A stretch of 64,000 nt of DNA, taken from assembly GCA_017557665.1 (NCBI GenBank), contig JAFYYI010000086.1, positions 132,213 through 196,212 of the forward strand, read 5' to 3'. The notes below the pieces were generated by a model. It ran no database searches, was not told the origin of the DNA, and was given only the letters and a program-made list of their open reading frames with translations. The DNA comes from Muribaculaceae bacterium. GTDB taxonomy: Bacteria; Bacteroidota; Bacteroidia; Bacteroidales; Muribaculaceae. The position numbers and the translations under genes were made by a program. Below are positions 1-10,067 of the stretch, in pieces. Each line of letters begins with the position of its first letter. Within the stretch, counting starts at the first letter, position 1.

Positions 1-3000
1 TCATCAGGAGCATCCACTTGCGCACCTGGTCGATTTCCTCGGTGCGTGGGTCAACCTCGTTGAATGCCTGGAGTATAGTCGATGTTACAGCCACCTTGTC
101 GAGGTAGCGCCATCCAGCCTGCACGTTGTCCCAATACATTCCCATCTCAGGTTTGTTGAGAGCATACTGGCGTATCGACTCAACGATGTCCTTTGCCACC
201 TTCTGGTATTTGTTACGATTGAGGGTGAGAGCATAGAACGCCTTGTTTCCAAGACTTGTGCCCTTCCAGTCCTTAGTCATCGCCTTGAGGCAGTTCTTGA
301 GCATATTCTGGTTCTCGCCAGTAACGGGAATCTCAGGATAGAGAGTGCGCACATACACATAGTCGCTGAAACCGCTATGGTTGTTCTTGTTGTACTTGAG
401 GTGCTCCTTGTAAACCTTCAGATACTCCTTGTCGAAGTAAACAACCGCACGCTTAACCATAGCATTGATGTCAGCGTCATCCTTGAGATAACCAAGATGA
501 CGCAACTCACCGATAAGTTCAAGCACAGTCTCGGTAGTGTAGAGCGATGACTCGCAGTTTGGATAGAGGTACCAAGTGAAGCCTCCATCCGACATCTGCA
601 GGCGTTGCAAGCCCTCAACGATGCGTGTATGCTCGGTAGCCATGAGATTCTCGTCGAAGAGCTCATTCAGGCGCGACATGCGCAGTGTCTGACGATCAGC
701 CTCATTTACCCAAGGCGAAGCGAGCAATGTGCCAATCTTGAGATCGCTGTTGCGAGCGAGCATCGACACGAGAGTAGAGTCTTGCTCGTTGGCCTTCCAG
801 TAGTTAACAGCCTCCTTGATATTTGGCTGCGACTTGGCGATGCCTTGAGCCAGCGTCACGGCAAAGAGGCTGTGAGCAAGCGAGGTAGCGACCTTGTAGT
901 TATCGTTGAAAATAGTGGGCAAAGCCTGAACGCAGTACCATACAGGATTATCGCAATATTCAAGAGTAACGCGTGCATCCTTAGCAAACTGTGGCAGCTG
1001 AGTTGTGAACGAAGGCGTTGCAGCGTCGATATAGAATGGTTGAGTCTCAATCACTGGAGAGATTGCCTGCAGTACAGGAATCATCACCTGCTCGCCGTCG
1101 CCAAAGTTGCCGGTAGCAGCCTTCACGCGGAAGCCGATGAACGGAATAGTGTCGGGCACCTCCCAATCAACCTTAAGGGTGTTAGTGCCGTTGGGTGCGA
1201 TATTCTCGTTGAAATTCTTGCGCAGAATCACCTCATCAGTGCGTGGGTTGAACAACTCAATGAAAGCATCACATGGCAGAGCATTTTCGGTAGAGTTCTG
1301 CAGACTTGCCGCCAGCTGAGTCTTGTCGCCCTGACGTAAGAAACGTGGCAGACTCGACTTCACCATAACGGGCTTGTTGGTAAGAACCTCCTTCTTGAGC
1401 ACATCGGTATTGAGGGCGTTGTTGTAGGCAATCGCCTGCATAATCCAGGTGGTGTTAAAGTTGGGCACCTCAAACTCTAGCGACACATTGCCATTGGCAT
1501 CGCTCACGAGCATAGGCTTCCAAAGTGCCACCTTAACATCGCTCTCACGCAGCTGCACCTTCTCGAGGGCAGCCTCATCAACCACTGCCTCTGCTTCATC
1601 GGCCGACGCAATGCCTCCATTTGACATAGCCATATCGGTAACAACCTCCTCTTCCAACATCCTATCAGCATAGTCTAAAGACGTTGCACCTCTCACACGA
1701 ATTCCTGCACTCTTCGCCATTGGCATTGCACTCGATGCTCCACACACCACACCACGGACCACGTAATCGTACCTGTTGTTCACAAAGAAACTCTCATCAT
1801 AGGTGTTGAACTCGGCAATCGAACATCTATTGGTCGTTAGACTGCTGTGAGTCCAGGAAGGCCTGTTGTTGAGGCTTCCCGATAGAGTATTCTCGTCAAA
1901 GCTGAACACACGCTTTCCATAGATGTAAGGAGAGAAAGACCAAGTGTTTGGACTAATGTCGTTGATTGCCTTATCCATCATCTCGAGCACCATAGCTCCA
2001 GGCTGTGGCTTGTCGTTCTCATCAACGAGAGTGAACGACCATTTCTCGTTCTCGCCCGAGAGCAGTTTGTCGCGGAAGGAGTTGACCTTAACCTTGAGGG
2101 CCTTTGCCTTGACATTGCCATTCATGCGCACTTGCTGAGTGTAAACCTCATTGTTGGCCACGCTGTAGAATTTGATATTGAGGTATCCGCCAGGGGTGTT
2201 GGGCAGAGCAATGGCAAAGTCGTTAATGCCTTTGTTCATCTTAATCCATCCCTGCTTCTCCACTTTCTCTGCCGAAGAGGCGATATAGTAGATATAAGCC
2301 TCAGTAGTTGCTGTGCCAATGGTAATGTGGGCAACATTCTTCTCATCCACGCTGCGTCCGTCGCTAGGCAGCCACAGTGGAGAGTCCATCGGACTTACCT
2401 TTTCGCCCTTGCGGTAAAGGAAAAGGTAGCAATAAGTAGTCTCGCTGTCACCAAGCATATTGGCGGTAACTTTGTATTTCCCTGAAGGCAGACTGGTGAG
2501 ATCCACGACAGGCTTCTCGCTATTGACGGTGCCCGACGCCACTTCTTTGCCGTTCTCATCTTCTACCTTGTAGTAGCACTCCACGCCTTTCTCATTCTCA
2601 TCGGTGCTGTTGAACGTGAGCGGCAGCTCTATGGGTTTCACGTTGTTGAAATCCTTGCTGCCCGAGAGTTCTATGCCTCGGCGGTCGCCAATGATGAAGC
2701 AGTGGCTTCCCTCTTGCGACTCGCCAGCGCCGTTGGTGCACTGTGCGTCGAGCACATAGTTGAAATAGTAGTATTTTGCTTGGTTCTCCTTGAAAGCCTC
2801 GGCGGGTAGTTCCAGTGTAAACTCACCATTGTTGTTGGTAGTCATCACTGTGTCGATTATGTTCTCGCCACGTGTAGTTGACATTCTCCACCACCAGCTC
2901 CATTCATTGCGATAAAGTCGCAGCTTCACCTCTGCGTTTGGCACAGGCACGCCACTATAGGTTAACGCCTTGCCGGTAATCTTCACTGGTTGGTTGCGGG

Positions 3001-4858
3001 TGAACACTTGTCGCGCGTCTGGGAACGACACAGTGAACGTGGGAGCCTTGTACTCGCTCACGTTGAATGAATAAGAGTTCAGATACTGATTAAACTTCTC
3101 GCCGGTACGGAAGTAGAGCGAGAATTGTCCGTTCATACGGTCGGTAGGAATCTTAAACTCTCCCTGAACGCGTCCGTAATCATCGCTCTCCACCTCAAGC
3201 GTGTCAACAGCCTTGTGGTTGGGGTCATAAAGGATTACCTGCACCCGCTTGTTCTCAAGAGGGCTCATCTCCTGACTGGTAATGATATGGAGAATTGCGG
3301 CAAACTTCATAGTCTCACCTGGGCGATAGATATTCAGGTCGGTGAAAACTCGTGCCGTGACGTTGGTGTGCGCCTCAGAGCTCACGAAAGGCCTAATATC
3401 TATATCAGGAGAATACTTGTCGTCGCCTTTGGTTGCAGTAACGTTATAGTTGTAGTAATTCTTTTCTTTGGGCAGCACTGCGCTACCATCCTTGTCGGTA
3501 GTAGCCGAGGAATTATTCTTCCCGTTGCTATAACTACTCACAATTTTGAGATTCACGTCTTGCTGAGGCTTGCCTGAACGGGTATCAACGGTGAACACCT
3601 TATCATCAAAGCCCTCGCCGCCAGCGCTGAACATGGTGAGGTTGTGAACGATAACTGCCTCATAGGTCCTAACATCGGCATCAATGATCTCTTTGCCTTC
3701 ACGATTGGTGAACGCTGCTACAATCAAATACCTGCCAAAAGGCAATGGTGGCAACTTCTCATCCACATCTTTACTGAACGGCACAACTCCCGGGCAATGC
3801 AGCTTGTGAGAGCGCACAAACTCCAAGTCTTTGAGAGTGTACTTCTTGCTTGAGCTTCTCTCTAAGTCTTCAAACACGTTGTCGGGGAAGCGGTAGATGC
3901 GCACATCGACATCGTTCACATTATTATAATAGGCATCTATCTTAATAGAGTCTCTATTGGTCAAGTGCTTATCAAAATGTAAACTCACACTCTGGCTCTC
4001 AATTTCATAAATCTTGTTCTGAACCGAGGGTGTGTAATAAGAGTTAGGGAAGCGATTGACATAGTCCTTCAAGTCGCTATAACGATCCTTGAGATAGCCT
4101 TTGAGCAGGAACAAAGCACTGTGCTCGTTGTCCTTATACTTCTGGTACTCGGCTAAATAGTCTTTGACAGCATTGGTCTTTGATGCAACATACATCCATT
4201 CGGGAGTTCCCTCTTGGCAAGAACTTAGCCATCGTTGCTCAAGTTCATTCTCAAAATTATCATCATCTTTATAGGCAAACAGTTTCATACTGTTGACACA
4301 CAATGCTTGAAACAGCGTGGGCACATACACGGCACCCATCTTGTCGCCATCAATGAAAATTTTGCTATAGTTGCCTATGGGGCATTGCTTGAGGTACTGC
4401 TCATCGGCAAGCGAGGCACGAATCAGTTCTTTGATTTTGTTGTTGAACTGCTCGTTGTCCCACTCAGTATAATCACTCGATAGAGCCTCGTCAACGGCAT
4501 TCTCACGGTCGCGAACTCCATAGGCATCCACATAATCTTTGAAGACACATGCCTCCAAGTAGTTGAGAATCGCCTTGTAGTCGGCACGCATCTCTTTTTT
4601 CTTCACGTCCTCGATTTGCGTGATGATAGTGTCCATCGACTCCTGGGTAACCTTTCCTTTTGCAATTGAGAAACGCACGAGGGCATCGACCATCATTTGA
4701 CCATCGCCACTCTTCTGTGCCTTCTTCAGCTGCGCGAGCGCAGCTTTGCACACCTTATCCGGATAGTCGAAGTCGGGCTCGTCTTGAGCATGAGCATTAA
4801 ATGAAAATAATCCCATAATTGTGAGGATTAAAATGAATTTTGATAAAAAATGGTGCAT
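1..4858 (-). CDS. Alpha-2-macroglobulin family protein (MG2/A2M), C-terminus beyond window
   Basis: The frame opens at ATG 4858-4856 and stays open to the left edge (1619 codons visible), so the C-terminus is missing. Residues 1 to about 25 form a signal peptide ending in NAHAQ. A long helical N-terminal region is followed by MG-type beta domains; the stretch with IYRPGETMKF (near 3.3 kb) is a classic MG2 signature, and ALWKPMLVSDANGNV (near 1.5 kb) is the A2M domain. Just before the A2M domain, residues about 1030-1060 contain IRVRGATSL, which resembles the plug of SusC-type TonB-dependent receptors. The thioester site expected shortly after NPVWYCVQALP (residues about 1300-1310) shows no CxEQ, so covalent trapping of proteases is unlikely. 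Family members are periplasmic or outer-membrane protease traps or envelope-integrity proteins; the exact role here is unknown. It is divergent from dnaB. Confidence 0.88.
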   Translation of the reverse strand, partial: MHHFLSKFILILTIMGLFSFNAHAQDEPDFDYPDKVCKAALAQLKKAQKSGDGQMMVDALVRFSIAKGKVTQESMDTIITQIEDVKKKEMRADYKAILNYLEACVFKDYVDAYGVRDRENAVDEALSSDYTEWDNEQFNNKIKELIRASLADEQYLKQCPIGNYSKIFIDGDKMGAVYVPTLFQALCVNSMKLFAYKDDDNFENELEQRWLSSCQEGTPEWMYVASKTNAVKDYLAEYQKYKDNEHSALFLLKGYLKDRYSDLKDYVNRFPNSYYTPSVQNKIYEIESQSVSLHFDKHLTNRDSIKIDAYYNNVNDVDVRIYRFPDNVFEDLERSSSKKYTLKDLEFVRSHKLHCPGVVPFSKDVDEKLPPLPFGRYLIVAAFTNREGKEIIDADVRTYEAVIVHNLTMFSAGGEGFDDKVFTVDTRSGKPQQDVNLKIVSSYSNGKNNSSATTDKDGSAVLPKEKNYYNYNVTATKGDDKYSPDIDIRPFVSSEAHTNVTARVFTDLNIYRPGETMKFAAILHIITSQEMSPLENKRVQVILYDPNHKAVDTLEVESDDYGRVQGEFKIPTDRMNGQFSLYFRTGEKFNQYLNSYSFNVSEYKAPTFTVSFPDARQVFTRNQPVKITGKALTYSGVPVPNAEVKLRLYRNEWSWWWRMSTTRGENIIDTVMTTNNNGEFTLELPAEAFKENQAKYYYFNYVLDAQCTNGAGESQEGSHCFIIGDRRGIELSGSKDFNNVKPIELPLTFNSTDENEKGVECYYKVEDENGKEVASGTVNSEKPVVDLTSLPSGKYKVTANMLGDSETTYCYLFLYRKGEKVSPMDSPLWLPSDGRSVDEKNVAHITIGTATTEAYIYYIASSAEKVEKQGWIKMNKGINDFAIALPNTPGGYLNIKFYSVANNEVYTQQVRMNGNVKAKALKVKVNSFRDKLLSGENEKWSFTLVDENDKPQPGAMVLEMMDKAINDISPNTWSFSPYIYGKRVFSFDENTLSGSLNNRPSWTHSSLTTNRCSIAEFNTYDESFFVNNRYDYVVRGVVCGASSAMPMAKSAGIRVRGATSLDYADRMLEEEVVTDMAMSNGGIASADEAEAVVDEAALEKVQLRESDVKVALWKPMLVSDANGNVSLEFEVPNFNTTWIMQAIAYNNALNTDVLKKEVLTNKPVMVKSSLPRFLRQGDKTQLAASLQNSTENALPCDAFIELFNPRTDEVILRKNFNENIAPNGTNTLKVDWEVPDTIPFIGFRVKAATGNFGDGEQVMIPVLQAISPVIETQPFYIDAATPSFTTQLPQFAKDARVTLEYCDNPVWYCVQALPTIFNDNYKVATSLAHSLFAVTLAQGIAKSQPNIKEAVNYWKANEQDSTLVSMLARNSDLKIGTLLASPWVNEADRQTLRMSRLNELFDENLMATEHTRIVEGLQRLQMSDGGFTWYLYPNCESSLYTTETVLELIGELRHLGYLKDDADINAMVKRAVVYFDKEYLKVYKEHLKYNKNNHSGFSDYVYVRTLYPEIPVTGENQNMLKNCLKAMTKDWKGTSLGNKAFYALTLNRNKYQKVAKDIVESIRQYALNKPEMGMYWDNVQAGWRYLDKVAVTSTILQAFNEVDPRTEEIDQVRKWMLLM

Positions 4859-5060
4859 AATTATTATGTTTATTTATGTAATTCTCGCCAAAAAGCACTA
4901 TATATTACAATAACGTGGCGAAATGGTTAATATTTTACACTTTTATGACTGAAATTAATAGAAAAAGTTTAACGTTCAGGACAAAAACATAAAAACAGCG
5001 AATTAAGCCACAAACTTGAGCTTGTTAACATCTTGTTGATAAAAGTGGCAAGAAAAATTA

Positions 5061-5090
5061 TTGCGCATGGACGATTGTGTTCTATCTTTG
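5061..5090 (+). promoter_or_regulatory. Promoter of dnaB
   Basis: A TTG at 5061-5063 and TATCTTTG at 5083-5090 are separated by 19 nt, the Bacteroidetes sigma-ABfr pattern. The motif lies inside a longer in-frame extension starting at 5033, so that upstream start cannot be the real one. Confidence 0.75.
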
Positions 5091-5113
5091 CACTCACAAA
5101 ACAAAACACTGCT

Positions 5114-6709
5114 ATGGAATTTGAAACAGGCAAATCATCAAAAAACCGCAATTATAACAGAAAGAAACCTCAGCACGAGAGTGAGGTGCTCAGCGAACTT
5201 GGCAAGACTCAGCCACAAGATGTGGCAATAGAGGAGGCCGTGCTCGGAGCGCTAATGCTCGAGAAGGACGCCTACTCGGTAGTGAGCGACATCCTCAAGC
5301 CTGAGTGCTTCTATGACCATGCCAACCAACTGATATTCGAGGCTATCGTATCGCTAGGCGTGAAACAACGCCCTATCGACATGCTCACCGTCACCGAGCA
5401 GCTGCGACTTGACGGACATCTCGAGGAGGCTGGAGGGGCAATAAGAATCTCTGACCTCACTGGTCGTGTGTCAAGTGCCGCCAACATTGAGTACCATGCC
5501 CGCATCGTGGCGCAGAAATACTTGGCGCGAGAGCTTATCAGCTTCAGTTCCAACATCTCCACGCTCGCATTTGACGACTCTATTGATGTCTATGACCTGA
5601 TGCAGGAGGCCGAAGGCAAGCTCTTCGAACTGTCGAAGAACACTCTCAAGCGCGATGTGATTCAAATCGACCCAATTATCAGCGACGCCATCAAGAAGAT
5701 TCAGGACGCCAGTAACCGCAAGAGCGGCTTGAGCGGACTCGCCACAGGTTACCACGACCTCGACAAGGTGACCTCAGGATGGCAGAACAGTGACCTTATC
5801 ATCATCGCCGCCCGTCCAGCGATGGGAAAGACCGCGCTGGTGCTCTCAATGGCAAAGAATATGGCGGTTGATTACAACACCCCTATTGCAGTTTTCTCGC
5901 TGGAGATGTCAAACATACAGCTCGTTAACCGACTCATCAGCAACGTGTGCGAAATCAAGGGCGAGCAAATCAAGAGTGGTCAGCTTACCGAGCAGGAGTG
6001 GGACGTGCTTATGTCGCGCGTGAAGCAGCTCTATTCGGCACCAATCTATGTTGACGACACGCCGTCGCTATCGATATTTGAGCTACGCACTAAAGCACGC
6101 CGACTGGTGCGCGAGCACGACGTGAAAATGATAATTATCGACTACTTGCAGCTGATGAACGCAACAGGAATGCGATTTGGAAGCCGTGAGCAGGAGGTGA
6201 GCACCATCTCACGTTCGCTCAAGCAGCTCGCCAAAGAGCTCGACATCCCCATCATCGCCCTCTCACAGCTCAACCGAAGCGTGGAGCAGCGTGGTGATGA
6301 CCGCAAAGGCAAGCGCCCGCAATTGAGCGACCTGCGCGAGAGTGGCGCCATTGAGCAGGATGCCGACATCGTGTGCTTCATCCACCGCCCAGAATACTAT
6401 AGCCACTCCACCGAGGACAGCGAGGGCAACGACATTCGCGGCCTCGCCGAGTTTATCATCGCCAAGCACCGCAGTGGCTCGGTTGGCACCATCAAAATGA
6501 GGTTTATCGCAAGGTATGCTCGCTTCGACAACTGGGATGAACAGATTGAAAGCCCTAACGGTCCCGAGCAGGTGTATGAGTCGCGCATGAACCGCGAGAA
6601 GTCAGAAGCACCAACCAACATTGGCGCTCCACCGCCACCAATCGATGACCTGCCAACAGGCAACGCAGATTTCCTGCGCGACAGCAACGAGGAAGCACCG
6701 CCATTCTAA
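5114..6709 (+). CDS. dnaB: Replicative DNA helicase DnaB
   Basis: DnaB is the hexameric 5'-3' helicase that unwinds DNA at the replication fork and recruits primase. The 531-residue protein has the N-terminal DnaB domain (VLGALMLEKDAY) and a RecA-like C-terminal ATPase domain with Walker A ARPAMGKTA (about residue 235) and Walker B region MIIIDYLQLM. It ends in a low-complexity proline/acidic tail, common in Bacteroidetes. I chose ATG 5114 because the promoter at 5061-5090 lies upstream of it and because the 27 preceding in-frame residues do not resemble DnaB. A hairpin terminator follows. No intein or unusual insertion is visible. Confidence 0.96.
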   Translation: MEFETGKSSKNRNYNRKKPQHESEVLSELGKTQPQDVAIEEAVLGALMLEKDAYSVVSDILKPECFYDHANQLIFEAIVSLGVKQRPIDMLTVTEQLRLDGHLEEAGGAIRISDLTGRVSSAANIEYHARIVAQKYLARELISFSSNISTLAFDDSIDVYDLMQEAEGKLFELSKNTLKRDVIQIDPIISDAIKKIQDASNRKSGLSGLATGYHDLDKVTSGWQNSDLIIIAARPAMGKTALVLSMAKNMAVDYNTPIAVFSLEMSNIQLVNRLISNVCEIKGEQIKSGQLTEQEWDVLMSRVKQLYSAPIYVDDTPSLSIFELRTKARRLVREHDVKMIIIDYLQLMNATGMRFGSREQEVSTISRSLKQLAKELDIPIIALSQLNRSVEQRGDDRKGKRPQLSDLRESGAIEQDADIVCFIHRPEYYSHSTEDSEGNDIRGLAEFIIAKHRSGSVGTIKMRFIARYARFDNWDEQIESPNGPEQVYESRMNREKSEAPTNIGAPPPPIDDLPTGNADFLRDSNEEAPPF

Positions 6710-6754
6710 GCATTATTGCTGCGTGTAAACACACCCTCTCTCCTTCTATCTAAC

Positions 6755-6784
6755 ATCCACTCTAAAAAAAGAGTGGATTTTTTA
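6755..6784 (+). terminator. Intrinsic terminator after dnaB
   Basis: ATCCACTCT (6755-6763) pairs perfectly with AGAGTGGAT (6770-6778) across an A-rich loop, followed by a T run. Confidence 0.85.
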
Positions 6785-6803
6785 TGTTTCTAATAATTTA
6801 TAT

Positions 6804-6811
6804 TATCTTTG
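6804..6811 (+). promoter_or_regulatory. -7 element upstream of BspA-like gene
   Basis: TATCTTTG lies 49 nt before the ATG at 6860. The -33 box is weak (T-rich DNA at 6778-6784). Confidence 0.55.
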
Positions 6812-6859
6812 CAAATGAAAATATCAAAACACATTCATAACTCTTAAAACATCATCATC

Positions 6860-8275
6860 ATGAATAGTCTCAATAAATTTTTTCTTGGATTATTGACTGC
6901 TATAATTCCTGTCATGGTAATGGCCTACGACTTCAAAGAGGGCGGTTTGTGCTTCAATTATAATGAAGATGGCAAAAGCGTCACCATGACCTATGAGCAC
7001 CTAATCATGTTTGCTTACGACGCTCCTGCGCCAAAAGAGAAAGGATATATCGGCAATATCGTCATCCCTTCGGTAGTCAACCATGATGGAAAGGGCTATA
7101 CCGTCACAGCAATTGACAGAGAAACGTTCATGTGCAACACCGAGCTTGAAAGAGTTAGCATCCCTTCTACTGTAACATTCATCGGCATGGGAGCATTCAG
7201 CCATTGTTCCAGACTCAAAGAAGTGGTTTTGCCTCCCGATTTGACCGAGATTAGCGATTATATGTTTGCCGAGAGTGGATTGAAATCCATCTTAATTCCC
7301 TCAAAGGTGAAAAGCATTGGACAGTGGGCATTTAGTAGCAGTTCTCTAGAATCGATATATATGCCCAACTCGGTGACCAAAATTGAAAAGTCGGCATTCA
7401 GCGCTTGCCGTTGGTTGGAAGAGGTGGAATTGAGCAATAAACTTGAATCGATTGGCGAGGCGGCTTTCAGCATCTGCACAAGTCTAAAAACCATCACCCT
7501 ACCCTCAACACTCAAAGAAATAGGCCCTAAAGCCTTCTATGAGTGCAGCGACATTGAGACTATTACAATACCTGCTTCAGTCTCCAGCATCGGCGATGGA
7601 GCCTTCAGCAGTTGTAAGGCTTTGAACTCGATTAAGGTTGAGAAAAAAAACAAGAAATATAATTCACGCAACAAATGCAATGCTATCATTGAGACCGCTA
7701 CCAACACACTTGTAGCAGGTTGCAAAGACACCAAGATTCCTAACTCGGTGGCTACAATTGAAGATGAAGCATTTTATGGATGCTACGACTTAAAAAATGC
7801 CGACATCCCCACATCGGTAACTAAAATCGGCAGTCAGGCTTTCTTCTACTGCAAGAGCATTAAAGAAGTCGTTATTCCTGAGTCGGTGACAAGTATTGGT
7901 GAACGGGCCTTCTGCGGCTGCGACAGCCTTGAGACTGTCACCATTTCAAACTCAGTTAAGCACATTGGCTACGCCGCTTTCTTGCACGACAAGAAGATAA
8001 AGTCAGTGATTATTGGCAGCGGAGTGACAGCAATTGACGAGTGGGCATTCAAAGGTTTGGATAATCTTGAATATATCATCTGCAAAATTGAGGATGTGAG
8101 CAATGTTAAGATGGGAAAGAACGTCTTTGACGAGATCGACAAATCCAAATGCATTCTTTACGTACCTAAAGGGTCCAAAGACAATTTTGGGATCCCCCAA
8201 TGGGAAGATTTCAAGAATCAACTTGATTTTATTGAGACAGTTGATCCTCCTTACTACATGATTCTTCCTGAATAA
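6860..8275 (+). CDS. BspA-like leucine-rich repeat surface protein
   Basis: This 471-residue exported protein has an N-terminal signal peptide (hydrophobic residues 8-20, cleavage probably after VMA) and about twelve BspA-type (LRR_5) repeats of roughly 23 residues with the pattern I-P-x-S-V-x-x-I-G-x-x-A-F. Such proteins are found on the surface of Bacteroidales, Treponema and Trichomonas and mediate adhesion or protein binding; the ligand here cannot be read from sequence. No recognisable T9SS tail follows the repeats; the last 45 residues (KCILYVPKGS onward) form the usual capping motif. Codon choice looks less biased toward G/C-ending codons than in dnaB, which could reflect low expression or transfer. 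Confidence 0.9.
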   Translation: MNSLNKFFLGLLTAIIPVMVMAYDFKEGGLCFNYNEDGKSVTMTYEHLIMFAYDAPAPKEKGYIGNIVIPSVVNHDGKGYTVTAIDRETFMCNTELERVSIPSTVTFIGMGAFSHCSRLKEVVLPPDLTEISDYMFAESGLKSILIPSKVKSIGQWAFSSSSLESIYMPNSVTKIEKSAFSACRWLEEVELSNKLESIGEAAFSICTSLKTITLPSTLKEIGPKAFYECSDIETITIPASVSSIGDGAFSSCKALNSIKVEKKNKKYNSRNKCNAIIETATNTLVAGCKDTKIPNSVATIEDEAFYGCYDLKNADIPTSVTKIGSQAFFYCKSIKEVVIPESVTSIGERAFCGCDSLETVTISNSVKHIGYAAFLHDKKIKSVIIGSGVTAIDEWAFKGLDNLEYIICKIEDVSNVKMGKNVFDEIDKSKCILYVPKGSKDNFGIPQWEDFKNQLDFIETVDPPYYMILPE

Positions 8276-8321
8276 ATTCCATACTAAAACCATTCATTTA
8301 TTGAATCAACATCAAAAGAAT

Positions 8322-9983
8322 ATGAGACACCTTAAGAACATCATTCTGTTGCTTGCTGCTTTGGTAACCTTCGTTGCTAACGCAAATGTGCCAACTGGCT
8401 ATTACTCCAGCATCGACGGCAAGCGGGGACAAGACCTGAAAAACGCAGTACACCAACTACTCAAGAATCACACCGTGGTTACTTACAGCAGTCTGTGGTA
8501 CTATTTTCAAAGTACCGACTGCCGGCTTGATAACCCCAGCCAAGTGTGGGATATGTACAGTAACATCACACGCTACTTCCGCGGCTCAAGCGCGGTGAGC
8601 GGCATGAACCGTGAGCACTCATTTCCCAAGAGCTGGTGGGGCGGAACACAGGTTGATGCCTATACCGACCTCAACCACCTCTACCCCAGCGACGGCGATG
8701 CAAACTTGGCGAAGAACAACTACCCGCTTGGCGAGGTATCAACCGCATATTTCAACAACGGCTGCACCAAAGTGGGCACTCCAATGGCGGGACAAGGTGG
8801 AGGCTGCTCCACAGTATTTGAGCCCGATGATGAGTACAAGGGTGACTTCGCACGCACATATTTCTATATGGCGACCTGTTATCAGGACTACACCTGGAAA
8901 TACACCTACATGGTAACTAATTCATCGTGGCTCACACTCAACCAATGGTCTATCAATCTGCTGCTCAAGTGGTCAAGGCAAGACCCCGTGAGCGAAAAAG
9001 AGGTAGTGCGCAACGATGCCGTGTATAAGGTTCAGAACAACCGTAACCCTTTCATCGACAATCCTTTGCTCGCCGAGTATATTTGGGGTGACCATGCCGG
9101 AGAGGCGTTTATCGTTGGCGAAGGTGGTGAGGAGCCGCAAGGCGATCCCATGCTCATCACACCCAACACCGAAACCGCGATTGAGATGGGCGAGGTGGCT
9201 CTAGGCAAGACACTAACCATGACAGTATTTGTCAAGGGCAAGAATCTGAAGGAGAACCTCTCAGTATTGCTCTTCCGCGACGATTACAAGATGTTCAGCA
9301 TTCCCGTGAGCACCATTCCTCGCAACGTGGCAAACAGCGAGGAAGGCTACCCATTACAAATAACCTACAGACCCACGTCTATTGGCTCGCACAAGTGCCG
9401 ACTGCTAATCTATGATGGCGGCCTCACTGGCAGCTATGGCGCCGACATCTTTGCGGAATGCGTTGATGTACCCACTTTAAGCACTCTAACCGCACTGCCA
9501 GCTACAGATGTTGAAGGACAGAACTATGTGGCACGCTGGGAAGAAGCACCCGAGACTGTAGATTACTACATATTGAACCGCATCGTCTATGATGACCACA
9601 ACAACATCGTCTCGAGCGAACAGTTCACAACTGACGAGAACAGTTACCTATTCGACGACCTCATGCCAGGCCAAACTCACACCTATTCGGTGCAGAGCTT
9701 CCGCTTAGGCTACACCTCTGCCCCATCCAACGTGATCACTGTCGCCTACTCGGCAATTAATGGCGTTGAAGTAGACAAGCCCATCGCCTTTATCCCAGCA
9801 AATGGCGGCGTTCTCGTCAAGTGCAGCGAGCCGCATTACGGCGTGGACATCTTCACAACCAGCGGCCAGCATGTGAAGCACATCGACGTGGTCAACAACG
9901 ACGACTTCATCTACCTGCCACAAGGCATCTACATCATGCGCTCAGAATCGGCTCGCAAACCCAGCAAGCTAGTGATTAAGTAG
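8322..9983 (+). CDS. Secreted endonuclease I family nuclease with fibronectin-like and T9SS sorting domains
   Basis: The 553-residue protein starts at ATG 8322; an upstream TTG at 8301 is less likely because the signal peptide (MRHLKNIILLLAALVTFVANA) begins at 8322. Residues about 25-250 form the endonuclease I (EndA/Bsn) nuclease, with MNREHSFPKSWW carrying the catalytic His and DLNHLYPSDGDAN plus LAKNNYPLG as the metal-binding segment. A beta-sandwich (about 275-390), a fibronectin type III-like domain (about 395-480) and a C-terminal sorting-like tail ending in PSKLVIK follow. It probably degrades extracellular DNA or RNA, exported by the Sec and then type IX systems. The gene lies 46 nt after the BspA-like gene and may be co-transcribed. 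Confidence 0.9.
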   Translation: MRHLKNIILLLAALVTFVANANVPTGYYSSIDGKRGQDLKNAVHQLLKNHTVVTYSSLWYYFQSTDCRLDNPSQVWDMYSNITRYFRGSSAVSGMNREHSFPKSWWGGTQVDAYTDLNHLYPSDGDANLAKNNYPLGEVSTAYFNNGCTKVGTPMAGQGGGCSTVFEPDDEYKGDFARTYFYMATCYQDYTWKYTYMVTNSSWLTLNQWSINLLLKWSRQDPVSEKEVVRNDAVYKVQNNRNPFIDNPLLAEYIWGDHAGEAFIVGEGGEEPQGDPMLITPNTETAIEMGEVALGKTLTMTVFVKGKNLKENLSVLLFRDDYKMFSIPVSTIPRNVANSEEGYPLQITYRPTSIGSHKCRLLIYDGGLTGSYGADIFAECVDVPTLSTLTALPATDVEGQNYVARWEEAPETVDYYILNRIVYDDHNNIVSSEQFTTDENSYLFDDLMPGQTHTYSVQSFRLGYTSAPSNVITVAYSAINGVEVDKPIAFIPANGGVLVKCSEPHYGVDIFTTSGQHVKHIDVVNNDDFIYLPQGIYIMRSESARKPSKLVIK

Positions 9984-10014
9984 CGTAAATCAGCACCCAC
10001 ATTTTATCCAACAA

Positions 10015-10046
10015 AAATCCCCAAGCATTAAACTGCCTGGGGATTT
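10015..10046. terminator. Bidirectional terminator between the nuclease gene and efp
   Basis: AAATCCCCA (10015-10023) pairs with TGGGGATTT (10038-10046). The T run is stronger when read on the minus strand, so it mainly terminates efp, but it serves both convergent genes. Confidence 0.8.
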
Positions 10047-10067
10047 ATTATCGTTGCGTAAATGGTT

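Noticed and set aside
605..1339. Plus-strand open frame of 244 codons near the left edge
   Set aside because: It is the antisense shadow of the A2M-like gene, which gives continuous recognisable domains on the minus strand.
5033..5113. 27-codon N-terminal extension of dnaB
   Set aside because: It spans the promoter (TTG and TATCTTTG) and has no resemblance to DnaB.
8301..8321. TTG start for the endonuclease I gene
   Set aside because: ATG at 8322 gives a clean signal peptide; the seven extra residues would sit before it.
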